A stretch of DNA of 64,000 bases. It comes from Bdellovibrionales bacterium (GTDB taxonomy: Bacteria > Bdellovibrionota > UBA1018). Location: NCBI GenBank assembly GCA_016786465.1, contig JAEUWC010000016.1, positions 1-64,000 on the forward strand, written 5' to 3'. Each line of letters starts with the position of its first letter. Position 1 is the first letter of the stretch. A program made the translations under genes and the position numbers. The notes below the pieces were generated by a model, which saw only the letters and a list, made by a program, of their open reading frames with translations, ran no database searches and was not told where the DNA came from. Positions 1 to 10,144 of this stretch are shown here, in pieces.

Positions 1-2
1 CG

Positions 3-3000
3 TCGGCTGCGACTTCGACCACTTTTACCAGCGGTTCATTTGCTTCAACAGGTACCGTCACCGTGACTGATAGTCTGGGTAACGTCGCTTCTTCGACCGT
101 CACCGTCACCCAAGGCGTTCCTGCTGCACCGACCTTGGGCGCTCCACAAACCGATTCTTTGACGTCCAGCCAAGTTCGTTTGAATTGGCAAAACGTTCCG
201 GATGCCACCGGGTACAAGGTTTCCTTGAACAACTTCAGTACGTATGTGGATGTTGGAATGGCGACTTCGTACCTATTCACGGGCCTGACCGGTGGAACGG
301 CCTATACCTTGTACGTTCGCGGCTACAACGCCGGTGGTGATGGCGCAATTACTTCGTATGGCATCACGACCTTAGCGGTGCCAGCCGCACCCACGATTAG
401 CGGTACGATTTCGACGGCTTCGACGTTGGATCTTTCATGGAATTCCGTTGCCGGCGCAACCAGCTACGAAGTTTCTACCAACGGAACGATTTGGACCAAT
501 GTCGGTGCGCTTCTGACGTACAGTTTCGCGGGCCTAAATTCGGGAACCAGCTACACACTTTACGTCCGAGCTGAAAACGTGGTCGGTGTCAGTACTGCTA
601 CGACGACGACGGTTTCAACACGTCCTGCGGCGCCGACGATTACTGGCGCCACACCGACAGCGACGTCGGTGAACTTGACTTGGTCGGCAGTAACCGGTGC
701 AACCGGTGGTTACTTTGTTTCAAACGACGGAAGTAACTGGAACGCTGTCGCAGGAACGACGTATAATTTTACAGGGCTTTCTAGCGGAACGACCTACACG
801 TTTTACGTGAAGGCCAACAACGGCGGCGGTGACAGCACAAATTCGACCACCAACGCAACGACGATTCCCGCAATGCCTTCGATTTCGGGCACAGTTCCAA
901 CCGTCAATTCGATTCAACTGTCTTGGGCAGCCGTAACCGGTGCAACCCATTATGAAGTCAGCATGGACGGTATCGTTTGGATCAATCCAGGTGCACTGAC
1001 CTATACATTTGCGGGGCTTTCGTCCGGAACATCCTATACGCTTCAACTTCGCGCGCACAATGCATCTGGAACAAGCACGGTCGCATCCACTGGCGCAGTC
1101 TTTACGCTGCCAGCAGCTGTCACGATCACGGCTGCAACACCCACCACCACTACCGTTGCCATGAGCTGGAGCGCATCTACCGGTGCAACCAGCTATTCAG
1201 TTTCATCCAACGGCAGTACCTGGAATAGCACTGCTTCGACGAACTACACTTTCACAAGTTTGGCATCTGGAACCAACTTTACGTTGTACGTGAGACCTTC
1301 GAACCCCAGCGGATTTGGTTCAACCACGACCACGACAGTGTGGACCGTCCCTGCGACACCCGTTGTGACACTTGGAACGTACACGACCAATTCCGCACCC
1401 ATCACTTGGGCTGCAGTAACTGGTGCCGTTTCGTATGACGTTTCCAAAAACGGCACGACTTGGACCAACGTCGGAACCGCGACTTCTTATACCTTTACCG
1501 GACTTTGGGAAGGCACCAGCTATACCCTTTACGTTCGTGCCAACGGCTCGACTAGCGTCAGCGCTTCTGGATCTTCGGGTTCATTTACAACATTATATAA
1601 TTCCATCGGCACGGGCTGGTCATCTTCAAGCACCGGAAACGCTGCTTGTGGTCTTTTGGGCAAGAAATGCATTGCCGCTTACAATTCCAGCGGTACTGCA
1701 ATCAGTTGCGGTGACCTGACTTCAAGCGCTTCAGCCACTTGCGACAGTTCCGGAATTTCGCTTGGATGGTCATCCTCCAGCACCGGCTATGAAAAATGCG
1801 GCGCAGTGGGAATGTCCTGCACCCAGGCTTACAATTCCAGTGGAACGCCAATTAGTTGCGGAAATCTGACTTCCAGTGCTTCAGCCGTTTGTGATCCGAC
1901 CGGAATTTCTGTGGGATGGTCTTCTAGTTCTACGGGGAACGCACAATGCGGAAGCGTTGGGAAAAGCTGTGTCCAGGCTTATAATTCCAGCGGAACCGCG
2001 ATCAGCTGTGGCGACTTAACTTCCAGTGCTTCGGCCGTTTGCGACGGTTCCGGACGTTCTGTGGGCTGGTCATCCAGTTCGACTGGATATGAAAAGTGTG
2101 GGGCCGTTGGAATGACCTGCGCGCAAGCCTACAATTCAAGCGGCACTGCAATCAGCTGCGGCAATCTGACTTCAAGCGCTTCAGCCAAGTGCGACAATTC
2201 GGGGATTTCGGTGGGTTGGTCGTCATCCAGCACCGGAAACGCGCAATGCGGTACCGTCGGTATGAAGTGTGCCCAGGCTTACAATTCAAGCGGCACCGCA
2301 ATCAGCTGCGGTGATTTGACTTCAAGCGCTTCAGCCGTTTGCGACAATTCAGGTGTATCAGTCGGCTGGTCGTCATCAAGCACTGGAAACGCATCTTGTG
2401 GTCTGTTTGGAAAAAACTGTGTGCAAGCATTTAATTCCAGCGGCACCCCGATCAGCTGCGGCGACTTGACTTCAAGCGCCTCGGCAACCTGCGACGGTAC
2501 AGGGATTTCTGTGGGTTGGTCTTCATCCAGTACCGGTAACGCACAATGCGGCACCGTCGGAATGAAGTGTACTCAAGCCTACAATTCAGGCGGTACGGCA
2601 ATTAGCTGCGGTGATTTGACTTCCAGCGCTTCAGCAAAATGCGATAACACCGGGGTATCCGTGGGTTGGTCTTCTTCTAGCACCGGTAATCAGGCGTGCG
2701 GCAGTTTCGGAAAAAATTGTGTCCAAGCTTATAATTCCAGCGGAACTGCAATCAGCTGCGGTGACCTGACTTCCAGCGCATCCGCCGTTTGCGACAGTTC
2801 CGGCCGTTCAGTGGGCTGGTCTTCTAGTTCGACGGGATACGAAGTATGTGGTTCCGTCGGAATGACTTGCACTCAGGCCTACAATTCCAGCGGAACCGCG
2901 ATCAGCTGCGGTAATTTGACTTCTAGCGCATCTGCCAAGTGCAACAGTTCCGGAATTTCTGTGGGATGGTCTTCGTCCAGCACTGGGAACGCACAGTGCG

Positions 3001-4157
3001 GAAGCGTAGGCCGTGCCTGCGTTCAGGCCTATAATTCCAGCGGCACCGCGATCAGCTGCGGCAATCTGACATCTAGCGCTTCGGCAACCTGCACCGGAAC
3101 AGGGGCCGCTTTAGCACCCACCATCTTGGTTGGAGCTTTGACGAACACCAGTGCATCGGTGACCTGGGATCCAGCCGTGAACGCAGACGAATACGAAGTT
3201 TCAAGCGATGGCGGTACCACTTGGACTTCTGTTGGAACCATGACCGGCTACACCTTCAGCAACCTGACTCCCTGGACGATTTACACATTCAGCGCACGCG
3301 CATTGAATTCGGGAAGTCCTAGCATGTCAACGGATGTGCAGGTCTTTACCAGCGAAACTCCTTACAGTGAATCGAACTACCTTTCGACCTTCAATAATTA
3401 CGCAACGGACACGCAGGTTGCTTGCTTCCGAACCGTTTCAAACGCTCTGCTGGCCACCGGCGCTTCGAATACCTATTCGCAACCGGTTTCAACCTGTGGA
3501 TCGCCTTCGACTACCGACCAAACAGCCGCATGTTACAAGACCGTAGCAAAAGCGACTGGTTCGTATCCGGCTTCAAATTCTTATACACATCCGATCAGTC
3601 AGTGCGGCAATCCGTCTAATTCTACTGAAAAAATGAACTGCTACTTTTCGGTGGCTGCAGCAACGTCGAGCTACTCGGCGTCGAATGCTTACTCGCATCC
3701 GATCAGCCAATGCGGAAGTCCTGCAAATTCACCGGAAAAACTGACTTGCTACACCGCTGTCGCTGTCGCTGCTGCCAGCTATTCAGGCAGCAGCAATTAC
3801 AGTTTACCGACCAGTCAGTGCGGCAGCCCAAGTGGGTCGACTGAAAAAATGGGTTGCTACAATGCTGTTGCCCTGGCGGCAGCTTCCTATTCTTCATCGA
3901 ACAATTATTCGCTTCCACGCAGTCAGTGCGGCAACCCAGGTTCTTCGTCGGAAAAGATCGCCTGCTACCGTGCAATTGCAGATGCGACGCGTTCGTATCC
4001 GACAGACACCAATGCGTATTCCCGTCCTGTTGCTGAATGTGGCTTGCCATCTGGAACCCTTGAAACCATCGCCTGCCGCGATGCCGTCGCATGGGCCAAT
4101 GGCTTGAATACGGGCGACAGCAACGCTGCGACGCGACCTTTCAGCCAGTGCCCTTAG
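3..4157 (+). CDS. Giant repetitive surface/adhesin-like protein (5' end outside window): FN3 domains, Cys-rich tandem repeats
   Basis: The frame is open from the first base, so the N-terminus and any signal peptide lie outside the window; an internal GTG at 63 is not a credible start. Visible order: six fibronectin type III-like domains of about 81 residues (roughly 119-1590, each opening with PAAPT-like residues and containing an SYTLYVRA-like strand); ten near-identical 50-residue repeats starting GWSSSSTG, each with four Cys (1614-3113); a seventh FN3-like domain (about 3115-3355); and a tail of about seven 37-residue repeats of the type SQCGxP-EK-CYxAVA (about 3360-4154). There is no anchor motif at the C-terminus. 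It is probably an exported adhesin or surface fibre with disulfide-linked repeats. The function is inferred from architecture only; the next gene is another giant surface protein. Confidence 0.85.
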   Translation, partial: SAATSTTFTSGSFASTGTVTVTDSLGNVASSTVTVTQGVPAAPTLGAPQTDSLTSSQVRLNWQNVPDATGYKVSLNNFSTYVDVGMATSYLFTGLTGGTAYTLYVRGYNAGGDGAITSYGITTLAVPAAPTISGTISTASTLDLSWNSVAGATSYEVSTNGTIWTNVGALLTYSFAGLNSGTSYTLYVRAENVVGVSTATTTTVSTRPAAPTITGATPTATSVNLTWSAVTGATGGYFVSNDGSNWNAVAGTTYNFTGLSSGTTYTFYVKANNGGGDSTNSTTNATTIPAMPSISGTVPTVNSIQLSWAAVTGATHYEVSMDGIVWINPGALTYTFAGLSSGTSYTLQLRAHNASGTSTVASTGAVFTLPAAVTITAATPTTTTVAMSWSASTGATSYSVSSNGSTWNSTASTNYTFTSLASGTNFTLYVRPSNPSGFGSTTTTTVWTVPATPVVTLGTYTTNSAPITWAAVTGAVSYDVSKNGTTWTNVGTATSYTFTGLWEGTSYTLYVRANGSTSVSASGSSGSFTTLYNSIGTGWSSSSTGNAACGLLGKKCIAAYNSSGTAISCGDLTSSASATCDSSGISLGWSSSSTGYEKCGAVGMSCTQAYNSSGTPISCGNLTSSASAVCDPTGISVGWSSSSTGNAQCGSVGKSCVQAYNSSGTAISCGDLTSSASAVCDGSGRSVGWSSSSTGYEKCGAVGMTCAQAYNSSGTAISCGNLTSSASAKCDNSGISVGWSSSSTGNAQCGTVGMKCAQAYNSSGTAISCGDLTSSASAVCDNSGVSVGWSSSSTGNASCGLFGKNCVQAFNSSGTPISCGDLTSSASATCDGTGISVGWSSSSTGNAQCGTVGMKCTQAYNSGGTAISCGDLTSSASAKCDNTGVSVGWSSSSTGNQACGSFGKNCVQAYNSSGTAISCGDLTSSASAVCDSSGRSVGWSSSSTGYEVCGSVGMTCTQAYNSSGTAISCGNLTSSASAKCNSSGISVGWSSSSTGNAQCGSVGRACVQAYNSSGTAISCGNLTSSASATCTGTGAALAPTILVGALTNTSASVTWDPAVNADEYEVSSDGGTTWTSVGTMTGYTFSNLTPWTIYTFSARALNSGSPSMSTDVQVFTSETPYSESNYLSTFNNYATDTQVACFRTVSNALLATGASNTYSQPVSTCGSPSTTDQTAACYKTVAKATGSYPASNSYTHPISQCGNPSNSTEKMNCYFSVAAATSSYSASNAYSHPISQCGSPANSPEKLTCYTAVAVAAASYSGSSNYSLPTSQCGSPSGSTEKMGCYNAVALAAASYSSSNNYSLPRSQCGNPGSSSEKIACYRAIADATRSYPTDTNAYSRPVAECGLPSGTLETIACRDAVAWANGLNTGDSNAATRPFSQCP
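1614..3113 (+). repeat. Ten in-frame 150-bp tandem repeats encoding a 4-Cys 50-residue module
   Basis: The period is exactly 150 bp, with GW-encoding codons at 1614, 1764 and so on for ten copies. Each unit encodes GWSSSSTG, then an xCGxxGxxC segment, AYNSSGTAISCG, LTSSASAxC and a short linker. Copies differ mostly at synonymous sites and in the segment after GWSSSSTG (NAQCG versus YEKCG types alternate). All copies keep the four Cys. An in-frame array like this can gain or lose copies without a frameshift. Confidence 0.95.
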
Positions 4158-4342
4158 TCCATTTCTACTAGCCCACTTAACAATTTCAGCTCCCACCCTT
4201 AATTGCATGAAACAAAAGGGGTTTTTAGGTTGCCAAGAATTCTCCCATCCTTTCCAATATCTGACAAAATTGATAAACTATAAGTTGGGTGGGTTAAGTC
4301 CGATGGGGGGCTTTCCCGATAAGACAGCGAGGGGGAATCGCT
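4158..4342. other. Intergenic region between two giant surface-protein genes
   Basis: This 185-bp AT-richer gap probably carries the promoter of the downstream lipoprotein gene. I see TATAAG at 4279-4284 but no well-spaced -35 box. A GGG-x7-CCC hairpin (about 4304-4316) lies in the probable leader. A purine-rich GAGGGGG stretch at 4329-4335 is a plausible ribosome binding site for the TTG start at 4343. I do not see a clear rho-independent terminator. Confidence 0.4.
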
Positions 4343-7300
4343 TTGATTTGGAAGGGTTTTTCCAAAATTTCGACCGTCGCAGCGTTGGCTAGCCTTGCCG
4401 TCGCACTGGTGTCTTGTACCCCACGCCTAAACGGAACCATCGGCGTATCCAGCCAGATCATTTCCAACGAGCTTCGCTTTGTTCCGACTTCAAAAGTGAT
4501 GACCGCAGGAAACCAACTTCAAGCCTTGGTCGCGGGCGGTTCTGAACCGTACACGCTTTCCAAAACCAGCGGACGCGGGACTTTCAATCCTGCGACTGGA
4601 ATCTACGAAGCTGAAATGGATGTCATTCGTGCAGTCCCCACGGATCAGGGCGAATTCGTTACGTTACAGGTCGTCGATAGTTTAGGCGCAACCGCCACCA
4701 TGAATATCGTGATTGTTGAAACGATCGCATTCACGACTCCGACGATTTCAGTTGGCCAGGGAATGACTCACGCGTTCGGAGCGACGGGAGGAATTCCTCC
4801 TTATGCGTTCTCCATTTCTTCGGGACTTGGCAGTGTCAATGCAAGCACGGGTTTTTACACTGCCCCCGCGGTTGCGGGTACGGCAGTCATCCGAGTCCGC
4901 GATTCGGAAACCAATGAAGCGTTTGCTTTTGTGAACGTGATCGCTGGATTCGGAGGATCGACACTGGATGAAGTCCTTCCAGTCGGAAATACATTTTTGT
5001 TGGCACCTGCGGGCGGCCAAGCGCCTTACACCTTTAATTTTGCTTCCGTCCCTTACGGAAATATCACTTCTCCAAGCGGAACTGCGTCGGCCTATGTAGC
5101 GCCAGCGACAGTACCAGGGGGCGCGGACAACCCCGTCCACATTTTGGTGCAAGACAACTTAGGCCAACAAGTGACTTACCGGTTCCAAATCGTTCCCGGT
5201 GTAGCGATTAGCCCAACCACGAAGTACCTGGCCTATAACCAAGCCTTCAATTTTTCAGCTTCAGGCGGCGTAGGCCCCTACACTTTTTCAATGGGCGCTG
5301 TTTCGCCAAGCGGTTCTGTGACGAATCCCGGTACTGGAGAATTTACCGCGACGACTACGTCGGGAACTGCAGTGGTCAATGTCATGGACAGTCGCGGGAA
5401 CGTTTCCAGTGCGACGGTACACGTATTCCCACCCCTTTCGATTACCCCTCCTTCTTATGATTGGCAGATCGGTTCGGCTGCGATTCCGTTCAGCGCAAAC
5501 GGAGGCGATCAAAGTGCCGCTTACACCTGGACGCGCACGGGCGCTGGAACACCGGCGTCTGGTTCGGGACCCAGTTTCAATTACACACCTTCGTCCACCC
5601 ACGGTGCCATCGAAACCGTTACGGTTCACGATGCAACGGGCGTGAATACGGCTACTTCGACGATTCGGGTCTACGCGCCACTCATGACTCCGCCCAGCGT
5701 TCTGCTGGCACAAGGAAACCAACTGACGTTGACTCCTAGCGGGGGAATCGGACCTTTCACCTTTACGCTGAACGCAGGGACGACCATCGGAAGCATCAAC
5801 AATCCTTCGGGAAGTGACACCACCTATTCCGCCCTTGGCGCCGTCGGCTCGCAGACTTTGACCATCACGGATTCGATCGGAAATACCGCGACGACAACGA
5901 TCAATGTCAACGCTCCGCTTGCCCTTTCTCCAAGTTCAGGAAGCATCGCCATCAACGGCGCGGGTACCAGTTGTCCAGCCGCTCCTTGTAATAAGATCGA
6001 TTTTTCGGCAACCAACGGTGTCAACACCACCTATAATTTTTCTGCTAGCTGCGGAACCATCACGGCAGGTGGCCAGTACACGGCACCTGCCACGGTGGGT
6101 GGCGGAAGCTGCACGGTCACCGTCACCGACGGCCATACTCCGACGCCAAATTCAGTCAGCACGGTCTTGAGCATTCGCCCTGCTTTGAATCTTTCCGCAA
6201 GTTCGACCAGTATCAATTTGCAAGAACAAATGACCCTGACCGCTAGCGGCGGGGTACAGAACTACGTGATCTCAAGGGTCAGCGCCGCGCCTCCGGCTGG
6301 TACTTTCACTTTCGCAGGCGGGGCCGCAACCACCGCAACCTTCAAAGCTGCAAACCAAGCCGGCCCCGTTACCTTCCGTTTGACGGATTCCGTAGGATCG
6401 GTGCCATTTTCGGAAGTCACGATCAACGTTGCTTCACCGCCTACGATTACTCCATCGCCTACGGGTCCGCTTGTACTTGCTGCCGGAAACTCGCAGGCAT
6501 TTACGATTACCGGTGGAATTCCGCAGTTCGATGCAACGACTCCATTCACGGTCACCGTTTCCAGTGGCCCCATTACACTGTCAGGTTGCACAGGTACTGC
6601 GACTTCCTGCACGGTCAATTATGGAAGCGGATTTACAGTAACCGGGTCAGCTGTCGGAACTTCGACGCCTGCGGAAGTCAATATTTCAGACGGTTCGACC
6701 AACACGACGGTTTCTTTTACGATCAACCCGGTTGTTCAAATCACTCCGTCCACTTGGGCGATTTCCGTCGGCCGAAGTAAAACTTTTTCAGCCGTTTCTG
6801 GAACCGGCGTCCCCCCCTATCAGTATTCGATCAGTCCGGCAAATGGTACGATCGGTTTAACGGACGGGCTTTATACGCCTTCATCTGCGGGCACTGTCAC
6901 TGTCCGTGTCACCGATCGCGCAGGCACCGGCCAAACTGCTGATTCAACCGTCACCGTGTATCCCGCATTGGACGTGGTCGTTGGATCGAGCACGCCGACA
7001 GCTGGCGGCACGACCAGTGTCACTGCTAGCGGCGGCGTGATGACATCGAACTACAACTTTGCAATTACCGCGGGATCCTGCGGTAGCCTGACATCATCCA
7101 CTTCAAATCCGACCACACTGAACGCTGCGGTCGGTGGTGGATCTTGTACAATCACGGTCAGCGATAATTATCCTGAAGGCGGCGCTTCGACAGATACGGT
7201 GAACGTCACCGTCGACGTACCCGTCCCATCGGCACCGACTGCGCCCTATGTGGACAACCTGACTTTGACCAGCGCACGTTTGAACTGGACGCCTTCTGCG

Positions 7301-8788
7301 ACGCCGGCTTACGTGAACCGTTACGAAGTTGAAATCAACAATAGCGGAACCTGGATCAATGCCGGGGTCGCCAGCAGCTATAACTTCACCAGTGGAATCA
7401 GCTTGGGCGTGATGAATACTTTTAGGGTGCGCGCCGTGAATTCTGAAAGTGAAGCTTCCGGTGTTGCAACCACAACCCAAGTCATGTGCAACGTGGATAC
7501 CGTTCTTAGCGGCGGCGTCTGTGTCGCTTGCACCAGCGGCCAGTATTCGTCCGGTGTGACCTTCGGTCCGACTTGCAATTCGTGCACCTATTCAGCGACC
7601 GGAGTCTTTTCAACCACATTCAGTTCAACCGGGGGTGGCATCGACAACTGTTCGCTGGGATCGGTCACTTGTTCTGCAGGCTATCGCCGTCCGACGGTAA
7701 CGACTTGCAGTGCTTGTGGCACTGGCCAGTATCAGCCTACGAACGGAACAACTTCGTCGACTTGCACGGCTTGCACGGGTGTAACGGGCGCGACGGTTAC
7801 CAATTTTGCGGGTTCAAGCGCTTTAACCGCTGACATTTGTCCTGTTTCCAGCGTGACTTGTAACGCAGGAAGATACGTCAGTGGCACTTCATGTCCTCAG
7901 TGCGGAACCGGAACTTACCAGCCTTCGAACGGCTTCACCGGCGGAAGCTGTACGGGTTGCACACCAGTGACTGGCGCGACCACAACCAATTTTTCTGCGA
8001 CTTCCGGATTGACCACGGATTCCTGCCCAGTCAGCAGCGTCAGCTGTAATGCGGGACGGTATGTCAGTGGCACATCTTGCCCGCAGTGCGGAACGGGTAC
8101 TTATCAAAGTTCAAGTGGATACACGGGAACCTCGTGCACCAACTGTTCAAACGCAGCCAACGGCCAGTACTATACAAGCAGCACGGGTGGAACATCGGCT
8201 ACCTGTCCGGTAGGAACCTGCAGCGGCGCCGCGACGGGCTTTTATTGGACTAGCAGTGGTGGAACCAATAGCGCAGGCTGCACGCAAGGCGCGTGCACAA
8301 ATGCCGGAATCGGCGAATACTACACGGGTCACGGTGGCACATCATCCACGGGTTGTGCAAAGACATCTTGCGGAACTGCCGCTGTGGGTAAGTACTACAG
8401 CACCGTCAATTCCTGCGCCGAAGCCAATTGCACGAACAAGCCCGCATCGAATTCAAGCTACACATCACCGGGAACGCCTGGCAACAACAACTGTTCTTGG
8501 ACCTGCAACGCTGGATGGACTGGCGCAAACTGCGATCTTCCTATCGTCAACGGCGGCTGGAGCGCTTGGAGTGGCTGGAGCGCGTGCAGCGCGACTTGCG
8601 GTATCGGATCACAAAGCCGTAGCAGAACTTGTGACAGCCCTGCCCCGCAAAACGGCGGGGCCGATTGCTCGGGTTCAGACACCGACTGGCAATCATGCGG
8701 ATCGCCTCCTCCGACATGTACTGGCGGAGAAACTCTGGATATGGGCACCTGCAGCTGCTACTGCGCACCCCCTGGCCCGTGCGCTTAG
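4343..8788 (+). CDS. Giant lipoprotein: Ig-like repeats, FN3, Cys-rich repeats, EGF-like and thrombospondin type 1 modules
   Basis: 1481 residues from a TTG start chosen because GAGGGGG lies just upstream and the protein opens with a lipoprotein signal peptide (hydrophobic stretch ending LVSC, predicted lipidated Cys near residue 25). Residues about 40-970 form some ten Ig-like repeats of the type GGxxPYxFS-G-TGxYTA. An FN3-like domain follows (about 975-1050). Residues about 1055-1370 are Cys-rich repeats ([20 protein letters not shown] type), like growth-factor-receptor or GCC2/GCC3 modules. Next come an EGF-like [10 protein letters not shown] and a TSP1-like domain with the canonical [17 protein letters not shown] core at residues 1404-1452. 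It is an outer-membrane lipoprotein probably exposed on the surface, and a role in adhesion is inferred. Animal-type extracellular modules are uncommon in bacteria. Confidence 0.85.
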   Translation: MIWKGFSKISTVAALASLAVALVSCTPRLNGTIGVSSQIISNELRFVPTSKVMTAGNQLQALVAGGSEPYTLSKTSGRGTFNPATGIYEAEMDVIRAVPTDQGEFVTLQVVDSLGATATMNIVIVETIAFTTPTISVGQGMTHAFGATGGIPPYAFSISSGLGSVNASTGFYTAPAVAGTAVIRVRDSETNEAFAFVNVIAGFGGSTLDEVLPVGNTFLLAPAGGQAPYTFNFASVPYGNITSPSGTASAYVAPATVPGGADNPVHILVQDNLGQQVTYRFQIVPGVAISPTTKYLAYNQAFNFSASGGVGPYTFSMGAVSPSGSVTNPGTGEFTATTTSGTAVVNVMDSRGNVSSATVHVFPPLSITPPSYDWQIGSAAIPFSANGGDQSAAYTWTRTGAGTPASGSGPSFNYTPSSTHGAIETVTVHDATGVNTATSTIRVYAPLMTPPSVLLAQGNQLTLTPSGGIGPFTFTLNAGTTIGSINNPSGSDTTYSALGAVGSQTLTITDSIGNTATTTINVNAPLALSPSSGSIAINGAGTSCPAAPCNKIDFSATNGVNTTYNFSASCGTITAGGQYTAPATVGGGSCTVTVTDGHTPTPNSVSTVLSIRPALNLSASSTSINLQEQMTLTASGGVQNYVISRVSAAPPAGTFTFAGGAATTATFKAANQAGPVTFRLTDSVGSVPFSEVTINVASPPTITPSPTGPLVLAAGNSQAFTITGGIPQFDATTPFTVTVSSGPITLSGCTGTATSCTVNYGSGFTVTGSAVGTSTPAEVNISDGSTNTTVSFTINPVVQITPSTWAISVGRSKTFSAVSGTGVPPYQYSISPANGTIGLTDGLYTPSSAGTVTVRVTDRAGTGQTADSTVTVYPALDVVVGSSTPTAGGTTSVTASGGVMTSNYNFAITAGSCGSLTSSTSNPTTLNAAVGGGSCTITVSDNYPEGGASTDTVNVTVDVPVPSAPTAPYVDNLTLTSARLNWTPSATPAYVNRYEVEINNSGTWINAGVASSYNFTSGISLGVMNTFRVRAVNSESEASGVATTTQVMCNVDTVLSGGVCVACTSGQYSSGVTFGPTCNSCTYSATGVFSTTFSSTGGGIDNCSLGSVTCSAGYRRPTVTTCSACGTGQYQPTNGTTSSTCTACTGVTGATVTNFAGSSALTADICPVSSVTCNAGRYVSGTSCPQCGTGTYQPSNGFTGGSCTGCTPVTGATTTNFSATSGLTTDSCPVSSVSCNAGRYVSGTSCPQCGTGTYQSSSGYTGTSCTNCSNAANGQYYTSSTGGTSATCPVGTCSGAATGFYWTSSGGTNSAGCTQGACTNAGIGEYYTGHGGTSSTGCAKTSCGTAAVGKYYSTVNSCAEANCTNKPASNSSYTSPGTPGNNNCSWTCNAGWTGANCDLPIVNGGWSAWSGWSACSATCGIGSQSRSRTCDSPAPQNGGADCSGSDTDWQSCGSPPPTCTGGETLDMGTCSCYCAPPGPCA

Positions 8789-8830
8789 GCCTGTCGTTAA
8801 GATATTGCCGCTGATTTCCGAATAGATGGC

Positions 8831-9178
8831 GTGGAATACCGCCTTTTATTGAAAGCGCTTCTGGCACTGGGTCTGATTGAATCACCGGCATTCGCGGGTA
8901 ACGAACCCGTGATTACGGCCAAGCTTTCAGCTCCCGCCGATTGCAAGGCCGGCCCCGCACAGGCCTGGCTTTCGATGGATTCTATCCTGATCTACCAGGT
9001 GGAAGTCCCTCCTACGGGTGAACTGGAAATGCACGTCAAACCCGGCAAGTACCACTTGGTGATTACCCACCCCAAGGGATGCTTTGCTGAAAAACCCATC
9101 GAAGTGAAGGCCAGCCAAACGCTGAATCTTGAAATTGCTTTGAATGCTGCGAAAGAAAAGAAAGGGATGAAGAAATGA
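8831..9178 (+). CDS. Small exported protein of unknown function
   Basis: 115 residues from a GTG start. The N-terminus (about 20 residues, ending SPAFAG) is a Sec-type signal peptide. The mature part is a small predicted beta domain with PGKYHLVITHPKGCFAEKP, which resembles a PEGA- or carboxypeptidase-regulatory-like sandwich that places a short extension on a surface; that fold is a guess. It ends in a Lys-rich tail. Its stop overlaps the start of the next gene by 4 nt (ATGA), so the two are translationally coupled. I do not recognise a named family. Confidence 0.7.
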   Translation: MEYRLLLKALLALGLIESPAFAGNEPVITAKLSAPADCKAGPAQAWLSMDSILIYQVEVPPTGELEMHVKPGKYHLVITHPKGCFAEKPIEVKASQTLNLEIALNAAKEKKGMKK

Positions 9179-10143
9179 AACGTCTGACCGCACTTGCCAT
9201 CCCTTTAATTCTGTTTCTGGCCGTAACTTTTGTTCAAAAATCCAATGCTCAGTTTCAGTGCACGACCGGAATGGAATACAACTGTCCTGGCCACCCCGCT
9301 TGGCAACAACGAACCTTACAGGGTTCGCGTTGGTGCCCCTATTGCGGAATGCAAGACAACACGATGATGGGACCGATGGGTTACGGAACACCTGGATTTT
9401 TCCCTAGCTATTACCCTTCTTGGTACGGATATGGCGCAATGGCTTATCCCAATTTTTTCTACCCAAGCCCCTGGATGGGATGGGGTGTGGATGGCGGCTA
9501 TTACCCCGGACACGGCGGTGGATACGCAGCAAAGCCCAACGTTTATGTCGAAGGGAAAGAGGGCTTAAGCGTCAAGATCCAGGTGCAACTTTCCAACGAC
9601 AGCACCTTGCTTGCTGCTGCGCCGATTCATGGAAACGACGGCTGGAAGGGAAGAATCCTGAAGGAAGGAAAGCTTGAATCTAAGGGATCTGAATACGGCT
9701 ACTTTTATTACGATTACCGCTTTGACGAAAAAATTCTTCAAGACCAGGCCGGATTCTGCGCGCTTCGTAAAGACGTGATTGAAAAAATGGCGGAAGGTTT
9801 GAACCAAGCGGGTTTCAAAGATCGAGAAATCGTGGACTTTGTGTCCCACTGGTCGATCAAAATACCGCCGATGAAGCGTTTTTGCGTTTTTCCGCAAGAC
9901 CAACGGACTTTGGACAAAGCTGCGAAGGTTCAGATCGAACCCAAGCCCAAGGCTTTTGTTCGCGTGCAATTCATCGTGATCCCAGAAGAGGGACTGAAAA
10001 AGTACGGCAGTCTTTTCGCATCTGAACCCAAGAAAGCTTGGGACTTTGTCGAACAAGGCAAGCCAGGTCGAATACCGGCGGCTGCCGGACAGTCTGACCT
10101 GATCGTCCGCGAATGGGGCGTAGGCTTCCTTCAGGGCAACTAG
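9175..10143 (+). CDS. Exported protein with heavy-metal-binding-domain-like motif and Tyr/Gly/Pro-rich segment
   Basis: 322 residues. A signal peptide covers residues 1-25 (hydrophobic, ending SNAQ). Immediately after it, YNCPGHP followed about 12 residues later by CPYCGM resembles the YxCPMHP-CPxCGM signature of the HMBD heavy-metal-binding domain, although Met of the CPMHP core is Gly here. Residues about 60-125 are very rich in Tyr, Gly, Pro and Trp. The C-terminal 190 residues are a soluble domain I do not recognise (KIPPMKRFCVFPQDQRTLD region). It is coupled to the small exported gene upstream by ATGA, and its TAG stop directly abuts the 11-bp satellite array. Metal binding outside the cytoplasm is inferred from the motif only. 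Confidence 0.75.
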   Translation: MKRLTALAIPLILFLAVTFVQKSNAQFQCTTGMEYNCPGHPAWQQRTLQGSRWCPYCGMQDNTMMGPMGYGTPGFFPSYYPSWYGYGAMAYPNFFYPSPWMGWGVDGGYYPGHGGGYAAKPNVYVEGKEGLSVKIQVQLSNDSTLLAAAPIHGNDGWKGRILKEGKLESKGSEYGYFYYDYRFDEKILQDQAGFCALRKDVIEKMAEGLNQAGFKDREIVDFVSHWSIKIPPMKRFCVFPQDQRTLDKAAKVQIEPKPKAFVRVQFIVIPEEGLKKYGSLFASEPKKAWDFVEQGKPGRIPAAAGQSDLIVREWGVGFLQGN

Positions 10144-10144
10144 C

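Noticed and set aside
63-65. GTG at 63 as the start of the first gene
   Set aside because: The same frame is open to the window edge with residues of the same kind as the FN3/Ig linkers, and there is no signal peptide or ribosome binding site at 63.
4285-4342. A cyclic-di-GMP or other riboswitch before the lipoprotein gene
   Set aside because: A GGG-x7-CCC hairpin is present, but I could not match the conserved core of any riboswitch class.
4748-8891. Many antisense open frames of 60-145 residues opposite the giant lipoprotein
   Set aside because: The gene is biased and repetitive, giving chance antisense frames; none has a motif or ribosome binding site.
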